NCBI RefSeq assembly: GCF_932526225.1
Contig: NC_064034.1
Location: 14,210,887 to 14,274,886, forward strand
DNA: 64,000 bases
Source: Nematostella vectensis
Lineage: Eukaryota > Cnidaria > Anthozoa > Actiniaria > Edwardsiidae
Direction of reading: 5' to 3'
Shown here: piece by piece, positions 47,536 to 57,887 of the stretch
Numbering within the stretch: the first letter of the stretch is position 1
Layout of the letters: each line of letters starts with the position of its first letter
Notes under the pieces: model-generated
Database searches by the model: none
What the model was told of the DNA's origin: nothing
What the model saw: only the letters and a program-made list of their open reading frames with translations
Position numbers and translations under genes: made by a program

Positions 47536-48093
47536 ATTTGTATTTGTGTATGTGGTAATCCCCGTAGCTTAGATAACGCATTTGGTGCGGACCTACGGTT
47601 GTACAAGATTATCCGTGTGCGTGTTACTCTCCATAGCTTAGACAACGTGTCTGGTGTTGTCCTCATAACTACGGTTGTACAAGATTATCCGTGTGTGTGG
47701 TACTCTCCGTAGCTTAGATAACGTATCTGGTGTGGTCCTCATAACTACGGTTGTACAAGATTATGGGTGTGTGGTACTCTCCGTAGCTTAGATAACGTGT
47801 CTGGTGCGGTCCTCGTAACTACAGTTGTACAAGATTATCCGTGTGTGGTACTCTCCATATCTTAGATAATGTGTCTGGTGCGGTCCTCATAACTACAGTT
47901 GTACAAGATTATCCGTGTGTGGTACTCTCGATAGCTTAGATAACGTGTCTGCGGTCCTAATAAATACGGTTGTACAAGATTTTTCGTGTGTATGGTACTC
48001 TCCGTAGCTTAGATAACGTGTCTGGTGCGGTCCTCGTAACTACGGTTGTACAAGATTATCCGTGTGTGGTACTCTCCGTAGATTGTAGTATCG

Positions 48094-48387
48094 CATGTAG
48101 CTGTCACCGTGCGCCTAAAAGATTGTAAAAAACTTTGCGAAGTTATTGGAAGTTCTGCTACAACATGAGGCTTTATAACTTGTTTTTTAGTCTTTTTTTT
48201 TTAAGTGCCTACGCTTAACGCGATGTTTGGTGTCTCAGGTGTCTAAAAACATCGAGAAATCTAGGATTTCTCATTAAAACTCATTCATTTTTCAGCCAAT
48301 CTATTCATAAACTTTGAAAATTATAAATAATTACCTTATCGGTAATTATCTATAACTACCGGTCCTTTTCAGAAACGACCCCCCTTA
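48094..48387 (+). repeat. Satellite block A (partial)
   Basis: It begins at CATGTAGCTGTCACCGTGCG, i.e. in the middle of the full block, and lacks the ~80 bp with GGGAGCCGGTAAACAACC near the end. It ends GAAACGACCCCCC. Confidence 0.85.
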
Positions 48388-49100
48388 TGTGGTCCCCATA
48401 ACTACGGTTGTACAAGATTATCCGTGTGTGGTACTCTCCGTAGCTTAGATAACGTGTGTGGTGCGGTCCTCATAACTACGGTTTTACAAGATTTTCCGTG
48501 TGTGTGGTACTCTCCGTAGCTTAGATAATGCATTTGATGCGGTCCCCATAACTACGGTTGTACAAGATTATCTGTGTGTGTGGTAATCTCCGTAGCTTAG
48601 ATAACGTGTGTGGTGCGGTCCTCACAACTACGGTTGTACAAGATTATCCGTGTGTCGTACTCTCCATATCTTAGATAATGTGTCTGGTGCGGTCCTCATG
48701 ACTACAGTTGTACAAGATTTTCCGTGTGTGGTACTCTCGATAGCTTAGATAACGTGTCTGCGGTCGTCATAAATACGGTTGTACAAGATTATCCGTGTGT
48801 ATGGTACTCTCCGTAGCTTAGATAACGTGTCTGGTGCGGTCCTCGTAACTACGGTTGTACCAGATTATCCGTGTGTGTGGTACTCTCCGTAGCTTAGATA
48901 ACGTGTCTGGTGCGGTCCTCGTAACTACGGTTGTACAAGATTATCCGTGTGTGGTACTCTCGATAGCTTAGATAACGTGTCTGGTGCGGTCCTCGTAACT
49001 ACGGTTGTACAAGATTATCCGTGTGTGGCACTCTCCGTAGCTTAGATAACGTGTCTGTTGCGGTCCTCACAACTACGGTTGTACAAAACTATCAGTGTGT

Positions 49101-49898
49101 GGTAAACTCAGAAAATCACCTAGTAAGCCCGTCCCGATAAGCTCTCCAATTCCTGTTATCTTCGGACCGAAAACAAAATCCTGCTAACTGACAGGAGCAC
49201 AAGAGCTCCCGTAAATGTACCGGGAATCGCATCTTATGCGAAAAATGGTACCAAAAAATCGATGTTTTTTCCTAATATTTTTAGCTAAATTCATCGATCA
49301 ATTACTCATCTTCAGTTTGCTAAGTTTAGATAATCAATTTGTTGCTTTTTTGCTATCAAATCTCGCCATTTTCAAGTCGTGTCGAGTTGTAGTAAATTTT
49401 CATCAGAGAGGAATAGAAACCCTTACAATGCTTTTAAAGAACACGGCAAGAAGAGGACCAATCACGGCTAACATCATTTTATGCGATCACTTATCGACCA
49501 ATCAGGTTTCACCTCGATTTGACATGTAGCTGTCACCGTGCGCCTAAAAGATTGTAAACAACTTTGCGAAGTTATTATAAGTTTTGCTACAACATGAGGC
49601 TTTATTACTTGTTTTTTAGTCTTTTTTTTTTTTAAAGTGCCTACGCTTAACGCGATGTTTGGTGTCTCAGGTGTCTAAAAACATAGAGAAATCTAGGATT
49701 TCTCATTAAAACTCATTCATTTTTCAGCCAATCTATTCATAAACTTTGAAAATTATAAATAATTACCTTATCGGGAGCCGGTAAACAACCAGCGTTAAGA
49801 GACGCATTTCCGCACCCGAAAAAGTATCCCGAAAGCTCCCCCGGTAACCTAACGGGTCCGGTAATTACCGGTCTTTTTCAGAAACGACCCCCCTTATG
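49101..49898 (+). repeat. Satellite block B (full, ~0.8 kb)
   Basis: It starts GGTAAACTCAGAAAATCACC and ends CAGAAACGACCCCCC, flanked on both sides by ~75-bp units. It contains a 104-codon frame (49215-49526), judged noncoding from the way it varies between blocks. Confidence 0.9.
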
Positions 49899-50089
49899 TG
49901 GTCCCCATAACTACGGTTGTACAAGATTATCCGTGTGTGGTACTCTCCGTAGCTTAGATAACGTGTGTGGTGCGGTCCTCATAACTACGGTTGTACAAGA
50001 TTTTCCGTGTGTGTCGTACTCTCCGTAGCATAATGCATTTGATGCGGTCCCCATAACTACTGTTGTACAAGATTATCTGTGTGTGTGGT

Positions 50090-50228
50090 TGTAATAAGTT
50101 GACTTGAAGGCTTTTTTATTCACCTATTTTATTAACACAGCACAAAACATGGCGGACTACACGAGGAACTCCATCCGGGTGCGCATGTGCGAAAGATATG
50201 CTAATTAACCGGAAGTAAAACTACAACA
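50090..50228 (-). repeat. gypsy-4 3' LTR
   Basis: In sense orientation it starts TGTTGTAGTTTTAC and ends CTTATTACA; 139 bp. It is directly preceded in sense by the polypurine tract at 50229-50239. Confidence 0.95.
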
Positions 50229-50374
50229 TCCCCTTCTCTAAGCTGAAAAGCTGAAAAATTACATGAGTACAAATGTGACTGGTAGTGTCCAATTAGGGGT
50301 GTAAAAAAAAAAACAAAGAACTTTGCAGTACTAATAATAACATAGTTCAATATCTAATGTTTGTGTAGCAAATG

Positions 50375-53300
50375 CTACAAGTTCAGTCTGTCTGGGGGCT
50401 TCACTGTCCGTGTTGATCTGCGTAATGGTGGACCACTTTGGGTAGGTGTGGACTTCGCAGGGGTACCAGGTGTAGACGTCCTTGGCTCTGTTGGGGGTTG
50501 GTTGCCGTTAGGTGCTGGTTCTGCTACAGGCTCGTAGTCATCAGTAGCTGAGGTATTATTCAAGCTTAGTTTTTCACCTGTGGGACGAATGTGTCTGCGG
50601 TTTCTGGTGAGAGTACTGCCATTGGCCATGTCCACAATGTGCGAGCGTGGGGTTGGCGCAGCGGCTCGAACTATTCCTGGCTCCCATTTGGAGTTGAGGG
50701 GGTTGAAGACTCTGACAGCGTCCTGAGGGTAGACAGGCTGTAGACACTTGGAAGTCCTGTCGTAATATGATTTCTGTCGGTCTTGTCTGGCTTGCAGCTT
50801 GACATTGGCATCATAGTCAGGTTTGTTCAGTAGTGCATGCCTGGAAGTAGCTGGCAGGTTAGACTGATATATTCTGGAATTTAGCAACTCTGCTGGTGAT
50901 GGCAGGGTGTGACCCAAAGGGGTTGTTCTCAGGCACAGCATGGCTAGATGTGGGTCTTGCCCTGATTCCTTGCACTTTTGAAGGAGATCTTTGACAGTTT
51001 GCACATTTCTCTCTATGAAGCCATTAGCCTCCTTGTAGTATGGGCTTGTAGTTGTATGAATAAATCCATAGGTGCTGCTGAAAACCTTGAATATAGCAGA
51101 CGTAAACTGGGTGTCATGTCCTGTGACAAGTTTGTCTGGTGTGCCATGTTCCTCAAATATTCCTTTGAGGTGAGCGATGACAGTAGATGATTGGATGTTA
51201 GTTAGCTTGCGCACAATTGGGAACTTACTGTAGTAATCAGAGAGTAGTAAGTATGGTGAACCGTTCCAGGAGAACAAGTCAGATGCTAGGGTGTGCCAGG
51301 GCCTTGGTGGAACATCATGAGGCATTAGCGGCTCTTTAGTGTTCATGGACTGATTATGCTGACAGGGAGCACAACTCTTGACCATGTTGTCGATGTCGGC
51401 ATTGATGTTCGCCCAAAAGACTGATCCCTTGGCTCTGAGCATGCATTTTTCCGCACCCTGGTGTGCATAGTGTAGCTGCTGTAGAACATCTGGTTGCAGG
51501 GTCTTTGGAATTACAATTCGGGTACCCTTCAGGACCAATCCATCGGCGACAGTAAGTTCGTCACGATAGTTCCAGTATGGGTGTAGTAACTCAGGGCATT
51601 CAGCTCTTTTGTTTGGCCAACCTTGGGCGATGACGGCACGAAGTGAGTGAAGTGTTGTGTCCTTCCTCGTCTCCTCTTGGATCTGCGTTATCCTAGTAGG
51701 GCTAGCATTGAGGTGCAAGTGTAGCTCATGTATAGAGACATCAAGTCCAGCGATAGTGTCACCGGGACTTGGGTTAAGTCGTGAGAGGGCGTCGGCCAGG
51801 GGTATGTCCTTCCCTGGGACATATCGAATGTCGATGTCGTATTTCTGTATCCGCAGCATCTTCCTGGCAATGCGGGGTGGCGCGCTGGCCAGATGCTTTT
51901 TGAATATTGCCTCCAGTGGCTTGTGGTCCGTGTGGACCTGGACGTGGCGTCCATAAGCGTAGTAGTGGAATTTCTCGAGACCATGGACGACTGCAAGCAT
52001 TTCCCTTTCTATGTTGGAGTACCTCCTCTCGGTTTCAGTGAGTAGCTTACTTCTGTACTCCACAGGGCCTTTATCTTGGATGAGTGTCGCGCCGAGGCCA
52101 CGTTGAGATGCATCCACCTGGATTACGACAGGCTTGGTGCTGTCGAAATACTGCAGCGAGGCTGGCGATGTGATGAGTTTCTTGATGTCATCTACAGCTT
52201 TCTGGTGTTCTGGGCACCACTGGAATTGACTACTTTTCCTTGTCAAGTCCCAGAGGACCGCTGCTGTTGAAGCGAGGTTGGGTATGAAACGGCTAAGGTA
52301 TTGCGTCATACCTAGGAAGACTTGGAGATCTGTGAGGCTCGTTGAAGGATCCATGTTGTTGATGGCTTCAACCTTAGTAGGGTCAAGTTTCAGACCATCT
52401 GCACTTAGGGTGTGTCCAAAGAAGACAAGTTCCTTGCTGCCAATTTTGCATTTGTCAGCATTGAATTTCAGACCAGTTTCACGGGCACGCTCCATTACTG
52501 CTTTCAGGTTATTGTCATGCTCCTTACGGTTGCGTCCGTAAACAACTATGTCGTCTGTGATGCCTGTCACCCCAGGTAAGTCACCAAAGGTTTCATCGAC
52601 CTTCTTTTGGAAGATGTCCTGAGCACAAATCAGACCAAAGGGTAGTCGTAGGAATCTGAATCTTCCATGGGGAGAGTTGAATGTTGTATAGAGTGAGCTT
52701 TCCTGGTCAAGCTTTATGTTCCAATAACCGCTGCGGGCGTCAACTATGGAGAAGTACTCGGATCCACTTAGCTTTGATAAGACTTCATCAAGAGTGGGTG
52801 TACGATGATGTGGACGTTTGATGGCGCAGTTGAGGTCCTTTGGATCAAGGAAGAGTCGTATGGAGCCATTCCGCTTTGTGGAACAGACTAGCGAGTTGAC
52901 CCAGTCAGTGGGTTCATCAACCTTGGTGATGATTCCTTGCTGTACGAGGGATTCCAACTCCTTGCGCAGAGGCTCCTGAAGTGCTTCAGGGACTCGTCGT
53001 GGCGGGTGAACCACAGCGGGTACTGTAGGGTCAAGTGTGATATGGAACTCTCCGCTGAAGCATCCGATGCCTTCGAAGCAGTCAGCATACTGTCTTAGTA
53101 GAGCTGCCTTTGCCTCAGGGTCATCCTTGGGTACTTGAGCTGGTCGTATTTCGGCTGGCTCAGCCTGGTCTTTGCTTAGACTGTGGTTAAGGGTTACAAG
53201 CTTCATTGCAGTACATGTGGGTAGTCCTAGGATTGTAGGTCCTGTCGTGTTTACAACATGAAATTCATGAGGGCTGGACTGACCGTTATGTAGTAAAGTG

Positions 53301-54451
53301 AGGTTGCAGGTACCGTAGTGTTGTACTTCATGGCCTCCATATGCTGTTATCCTTGTATCTGATGGGGCTAAGCTGAGGGGCTTGCCGTCTATGTCGCAGA
53401 GTGACTCTGGATAGATGTGTTTGTAGTTGCTTAATGGGATCACATTTCCTTCAGCACCAGTGTCAATCTTGCATAATAGTGGTAGTGTCCCGTTACTCGA
53501 GTTAACCTGTATGTTGACGAGCGCTTGAGTGTTCTGTCGAGACATACTATCAATGGTCAGAGAGTGAAAATATAACTGTGGGGAATCTAGGGGCTCAGGT
53601 GCAGTGCTAGCATTCTCATTGCTGAGGGTGTTTATCTGTTGCTTTGATTTGTTCCGGTTTCCCCGCCTGCCTCTTCCCCTCGGGGTGGGACCTTGGGGTT
53701 TGGTGGAACGGCAAACCTTGGCCCAGTGGTTTGGTTTCCCACAGTTGCTGCATTTTGTTCCGTTTGCGGGGCACAGGGATTTTTGTGTCACATCATGGCT
53801 AGTGCCACAGTTCCCACAAGTTTGTATTTGTTTATTTTCACGTGAGTGTGACTTGGGATGTGAAGAAGGGCTTTTGTGGGTTGTTGCGTGTACAGGTATA
53901 GTGTTTGTGCCTCTAATATCTTGTAACTGAGCCGAAGTGGCTTCCTCAGTCCTGGCTATGTCTATTGCCTTAGCGAGCGTTAGAGTTTTGTCTAACTCGA
54001 GGAGTTTAGCCTGGACACGTGGGCGGCGAGACCCGAAAATTAGAGCGTCAATAATGTGTTCGTCTACATTATCATACCTGCATTCGCTGGCTAGCAATCT
54101 TACTTTCTTTATAAATGAATCCACTGGTTCATCGTCCTTTTGCTTCAGAGTGCGTAGTTTAAATCGTGCTAAGCGAAAATTGCTCTTGGGGGCGACGTAT
54201 TCTTCAAACTTCTCCCAGTAAGTTGACAGCTTTTTCTTCTCGTCTGAGGTTAGCGACCACGTAGAAACTAATTCAATTCCTTCTTCTCCCGTCCATATCA
54301 ACAGATAACTGACCTTTTCTTCCTCCGATTTGGACTTAAGCGGGCCAGAAAAGTACAATTCGACGGTTGCCTTGAACTTTTTTAGCGCTTGTTGAGGATC
54401 GGTTGCATTCCAGTCCATACGAGGGCTAGTGAGTCCAGTGAGTTCGGCCAT
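50375..54451 (-). CDS. gag-pol: gypsy-4 Gag-Pol polyprotein, 1358 aa
   Basis: The start is the first ATG after the primer site. Capsid-like region at about 1-200 (KQKDDEPVDSFIKKVRLLA). Zinc knuckles at 212-227 (atypical spacing CX2CX3HX7C) and 234-247 (canonical CX2CX4HX4C). Protease active site D330-T-G. Reverse transcriptase about 490-700, with D571 (IVDARSGYW) and the catalytic pair D633-D634 (ITDDIVVYG). RNase H about 775-890 (D780, D842 in TDHKPL). Integrase about 975-1250: finger H994, H997, C1027, C1030; D1058 (LASDLF); E1147 (GFIERN). By the D-35-E rule the second Asp should be residue 1111, which is Gly (TGHDTQF). Gag and Pol are fused in one frame, so no frameshift signal is needed. 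The C-terminus is Pro/Thr-rich and basic. Confidence 0.95.
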   Translation of the reverse strand: MAELTGLTSPRMDWNATDPQQALKKFKATVELYFSGPLKSKSEEEKVSYLLIWTGEEGIELVSTWSLTSDEKKKLSTYWEKFEEYVAPKSNFRLARFKLRTLKQKDDEPVDSFIKKVRLLASECRYDNVDEHIIDALIFGSRRPRVQAKLLELDKTLTLAKAIDIARTEEATSAQLQDIRGTNTIPVHATTHKSPSSHPKSHSRENKQIQTCGNCGTSHDVTQKSLCPANGTKCSNCGKPNHWAKVCRSTKPQGPTPRGRGRRGNRNKSKQQINTLSNENASTAPEPLDSPQLYFHSLTIDSMSRQNTQALVNIQVNSSNGTLPLLCKIDTGAEGNVIPLSNYKHIYPESLCDIDGKPLSLAPSDTRITAYGGHEVQHYGTCNLTLLHNGQSSPHEFHVVNTTGPTILGLPTCTAMKLVTLNHSLSKDQAEPAEIRPAQVPKDDPEAKAALLRQYADCFEGIGCFSGEFHITLDPTVPAVVHPPRRVPEALQEPLRKELESLVQQGIITKVDEPTDWVNSLVCSTKRNGSIRLFLDPKDLNCAIKRPHHRTPTLDEVLSKLSGSEYFSIVDARSGYWNIKLDQESSLYTTFNSPHGRFRFLRLPFGLICAQDIFQKKVDETFGDLPGVTGITDDIVVYGRNRKEHDNNLKAVMERARETGLKFNADKCKIGSKELVFFGHTLSADGLKLDPTKVEAINNMDPSTSLTDLQVFLGMTQYLSRFIPNLASTAAVLWDLTRKSSQFQWCPEHQKAVDDIKKLITSPASLQYFDSTKPVVIQVDASQRGLGATLIQDKGPVEYRSKLLTETERRYSNIEREMLAVVHGLEKFHYYAYGRHVQVHTDHKPLEAIFKKHLASAPPRIARKMLRIQKYDIDIRYVPGKDIPLADALSRLNPSPGDTIAGLDVSIHELHLHLNASPTRITQIQEETRKDTTLHSLRAVIAQGWPNKRAECPELLHPYWNYRDELTVADGLVLKGTRIVIPKTLQPDVLQQLHYAHQGAEKCMLRAKGSVFWANINADIDNMVKSCAPCQHNQSMNTKEPLMPHDVPPRPWHTLASDLFSWNGSPYLLLSDYYSKFPIVRKLTNIQSSTVIAHLKGIFEEHGTPDKLVTGHDTQFTSAIFKVFSSTYGFIHTTTSPYYKEANGFIERNVQTVKDLLQKCKESGQDPHLAMLCLRTTPLGHTLPSPAELLNSRIYQSNLPATSRHALLNKPDYDANVKLQARQDRQKSYYDRTSKCLQPVYPQDAVRVFNPLNSKWEPGIVRAAAPTPRSHIVDMANGSTLTRNRRHIRPTGEKLSLNNTSATDDYEPVAEPAPNGNQPPTEPRTSTPGTPAKSTPTQSGPPLRRSTRTVKPPDRLNL

Positions 54452-54522
54452 TTTCCTTGTGTAAACTTGCTAGATTTCTCGTAAAATACCGACCTGGTAT
54501 GTTTGAGAGTGATTTTCCTTCA

Positions 54523-54539
54523 GTTTGCTTCTGACACCA
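54523..54539 (-). promoter_or_regulatory. gypsy-4 primer-binding site
   Basis: TGGTGTCAGAAGCAAAC (sense) directly follows the 5' LTR. The TGG start fits a tRNA CCA end. The specific tRNA is not assigned. Confidence 0.75.
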
Positions 54540-54678
54540 TGTAATAAGTTGACTTGAAGGCTTTTTTATTCACCTATTTTATTAACACAGCACAAAACAT
54601 GGCGGACTACACGAGGAACTCCATCCGGGTGCGCATGTGCGAAAGATATGCTAATTAACCGGAAGTAAAACTACAACA
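54540..54678 (-). repeat. gypsy-4 5' LTR
   Basis: The 139-bp copy, identical by eye to 50090-50228; TG...CA ends. Confidence 0.95.
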
Positions 54679-55208
54679 GTGGTACTCTCCGTAGCTTAGA
54701 TAACGTGTGTGGTGCGGTCCTCGTAACTACTGTTGTACAAGATTATTCGTGTGTGTGTGTGGTACTCTCCATATCTTAGATAATGTGTCTGGTGCGGTCC
54801 TCATGACTACAGTTGTACAAGATTATCCGTGTGTGGTACTCTCGATAGCTTAGATTACGTGTCTGCGGTCGTCATAAATACGGTTGTACAAGATTATCCG
54901 TGTGTGTGGTACTCTCCGTAGCTTAGATAACGTGTCTAGTGCGGTCCTCGTAACTACGGTTGTACAAGATTATCCGTGTGTATGGTACTCTCCGTAGCTT
55001 AGATAACGTGTGTGGTGCGGTCCTCGTAACTACGGTTGTACCAGATTATCCGTGTGTGTGGTACTCTCCGTAGCTTATATAACGTGTCTGGTGCGGTACT
55101 CGTAACTACGGTTGTACAAGATTATCCGTGTGTGGTACTCTCCGTAGCTTAGGATAACGTGTCAGTTTCGGTCCTCATAACTACAGTTGAACAAAATTAT
55201 TCGTGTGT

Positions 55209-56003
55209 GGTAAACTCAGAAAATCACCTAGTAAGCCCGCCCCGATAAGCTCTCCAATTCCTGTTATCTTCGGACCGAAAACAAAATCCTGCTAACTGAC
55301 AGGAGCACAAGAGCTCCCGTAAATGTACCGGGAATCGCATCTTATGCGAAAAATGGTACCAAAACATCGATGTTTTTTCCTAATATTTATAGCTGAATTC
55401 ATAGATCAATTACTCATCTTCAGTTTGCTAAGTTTAGATAATCAATTTGTTGCTGTTTTGCTATAAAATCCCGCCATTTTCAAGTCGTGTCGAGTTGTAG
55501 TAAATATACATCAGAGAGGAATAGAAACCCTTCCAATGCTTTTACAGAACACGGTAAGAAGAGGACCAATTACGGCTAACATCATTTTATGCGATAACTT
55601 ATCGGCCAATCAGGTTTCACCTCGATTTGACATGTAGCTGTCACCGTGCGCCTAAAAGATTGTAAACAACTTTGCAAAGTTATTGGAAGTTTTGCTACAA
55701 CATGAGGCTTTATTACTTGTTTTTTAGTCTTTTTAAAAAAAAGGTGCCTACGCTTAACGCGATGTTTGGTGTCTCAGCTGTCTAAAAACATCAAGAAATC
55801 TAGGATTTCTCATTAAAACTCATTCATTATTCAGCCAATCTATTCATAAACTTCGAAAATTATAAATAATTACCTTATCGGGAGCCGGTAAACAACCAAC
55901 GTTAAGAAACGCATTTCCGCACCCGAAAAAGTATCCCGAAAACTCCCCCGGTAACCTATCGGGGCCGGTAATTACCGGTCCTTTTCAGAAACGACCCCCT
56001 TAT
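55209..56003 (+). repeat. Satellite block C
   Basis: A full block, same start and end as block B. The 104-codon frame of blocks B and D is interrupted here by TAA near 55466. The end contains CCGGTAATTACCGG, a palindrome. Confidence 0.9.
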
Positions 56004-57089
56004 GTGGTCCCCATAACTACGGTTGTACAGGATTATCCGTGTTGTGGTACTCTCCGTATCTTGGATAACGTGTGTGGTGCGGTCCTCGTAACTACGGTTG
56101 TACAAGATTATCCGTGTGTGTGGTACTCTCCGTAGCTTAGATAATGCATTTGGTGAGGTACCCATAACTACGGTTGTACAAGATTATCCTTGTGCGTGGT
56201 AATCTCCGTAGCTTAGATAACGTGTGTGGTGCGGTCCTCGTAACTACGGTTGTACAAGATTATCCGTGTGTGTGGTACTCTCCGTAGCTTAGATAACGTG
56301 TCTGTTGCGGTCCTCACAACTACGGTTGTACAAGATTATCCGTGTGTCGTACTCTCCGTAGCTTAGATAACGTGTCTGCGGTCCTCATAAATACGGTTGT
56401 ACAAGATTATCCGTGTGTATGGTACTCTCCGTAGCTTAGATAACGTGTCTGGTGCGGTCCTCGTAACTACGGTTGTACCAGATTATCCGTGTGTGTGGTA
56501 CTCTCCGTAGCTTATATAACGTGTCTGGTGCGGTCCTCGTAACTACGGTTGTACAAGATTATCCGTGTGTGGTACTCTCCGTAGCTTAGATAACGTGTCT
56601 GGTGCGGTCCTCGTAACTACGGTTGTACCAGATTATCCGTGTGTGTGGTACTCTCCGTAGCTTATATAACGTGTCTGGTGCGGTCCTCGTAACTACGGTT
56701 GTACAAGATTATCCGTGTGTGGTACTCTCCGTAGCTTAGATAACGTGTCTGTTGCGGTCCTCACAACCACGGTTGTACAAGATTATCCGTGTGTCGTACT
56801 CTCCATATCTTAGATAATGTGTCTGGTGCGGTCCTCATAACTACAGTTGTACAAGATTATCCGTGTGTGGTACTCTCGATAGCTTAGATAACGTGTCTGC
56901 GGTCCTAATAAATACGGTTGTAACAGATTATCCGTGTGTGTGGTACTCTCCGTAGCCTATATAACGTGTCTGGTGCGGTCCTCGTAACTACGGTTGTACA
57001 AGATTATCCGTGTGTGGTACTCTCCGTAGCCTATATAACGTGTGTGGTGCGGTCCTCATAACTACAGTTGTACAAAACTATCCGTGTGT

Positions 57090-57887
57090 GGTAAACTCAG
57101 AAAATCACCTAGTAAGCCCGCCCCGATAAGCTCTCCAATTCCTGTTATCTTCGGACGGAAAACAAAATCCTGCTAACTGACAGGAGCACAAGAGCTCCCG
57201 TAAATGTACCGGGAATCGCATCTTATGCGAAAAATGGTACCAAAAAATCGATGTTTTTTCCTAATATTTATAGCTGAATTCATAGATCAATTACTCATCT
57301 TCAGTTTGCTAAGTTTAGATAATCAATTTGTTGCTGTTTTGCTATCAAATCTCGCCATTTTCAAGTCGTGTCGAGTTGTAGTAAATATACATCATAGAGG
57401 AATAGAAACCCTTCCAATGCTTTTACAGAACACGGTAAGAAGAGGACCAATTACGGCTAACATCATTTTATGCGATAACTTATCGGCCAATCAGGTTTCA
57501 CCTCGATTTGACATGTAGCTGTCACCGTGCGCCTAAAAGATTGTAAACAACTTTGCAAAGTTATTGGAAGTTTTGCTACAACATGAGGCTTTATTACTTG
57601 TTTTTTAGTCTTTTTTTTTTTTTTTAAGTGCCTACGCTTAACGCGATGTTTGGTGTCTCAGCTGTCTAAAAACATCGAGAAATCTAGGATTTCTCATTAA
57701 AACTCATTCATTATTCAGCCAATCTATTCATAAACTTCGAAAATTATAAATAATTACCTTATCGGGAGCCGGTAAACAACCAACGTTAAGAAACGCATTT
57801 CCGCACCCGAAAAAGTATCCCGAAAACTCCCCCGGTAACCTATCGGGGCCGGTAATTACCGGTCCTTTTCAGAAACGACCCCCTTAT
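57090..57887 (+). repeat. Satellite block D
   Basis: A full block lying 1881 bp after block C; C, D and the units after them are more alike than either is to B, indicating duplication of the block plus its neighbouring units. Confidence 0.9.

Larger units (their letters stand above)
50090..54678 (-). mobile_element. gypsy-4: intact, very recent Ty3/gypsy insertion
   Basis: The 139-bp LTRs are identical by eye. The 5-bp duplication GTGGT (50085-50089, 54679-54683) is part of the satellite unit sequence GTGTGTGGTACTC, so the element landed inside a unit. A polypurine tract AGAGAAGGGGA precedes the 3' LTR and a primer site follows the 5' LTR. A single uninterrupted 1358-codon Gag-Pol frame fills the interior. 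Total length is 4589 bp, compact for the family. There is no envelope gene. Confidence 0.95.

Noticed and set aside
47536..47640. tRNA-like origin of the 75-bp satellite unit
   Set aside because: TAGCTTAG resembles a Pol III A box, but the B-box match (GGTTGTACAAG) is poor and no cloverleaf can be drawn.
49215..49529. 104-codon frame in satellite blocks B and D (57204-57518) as a gene
   Set aside because: The differences between the two copies mostly change amino acids, and block C has a stop. This is the pattern of noncoding DNA with a chance open frame.
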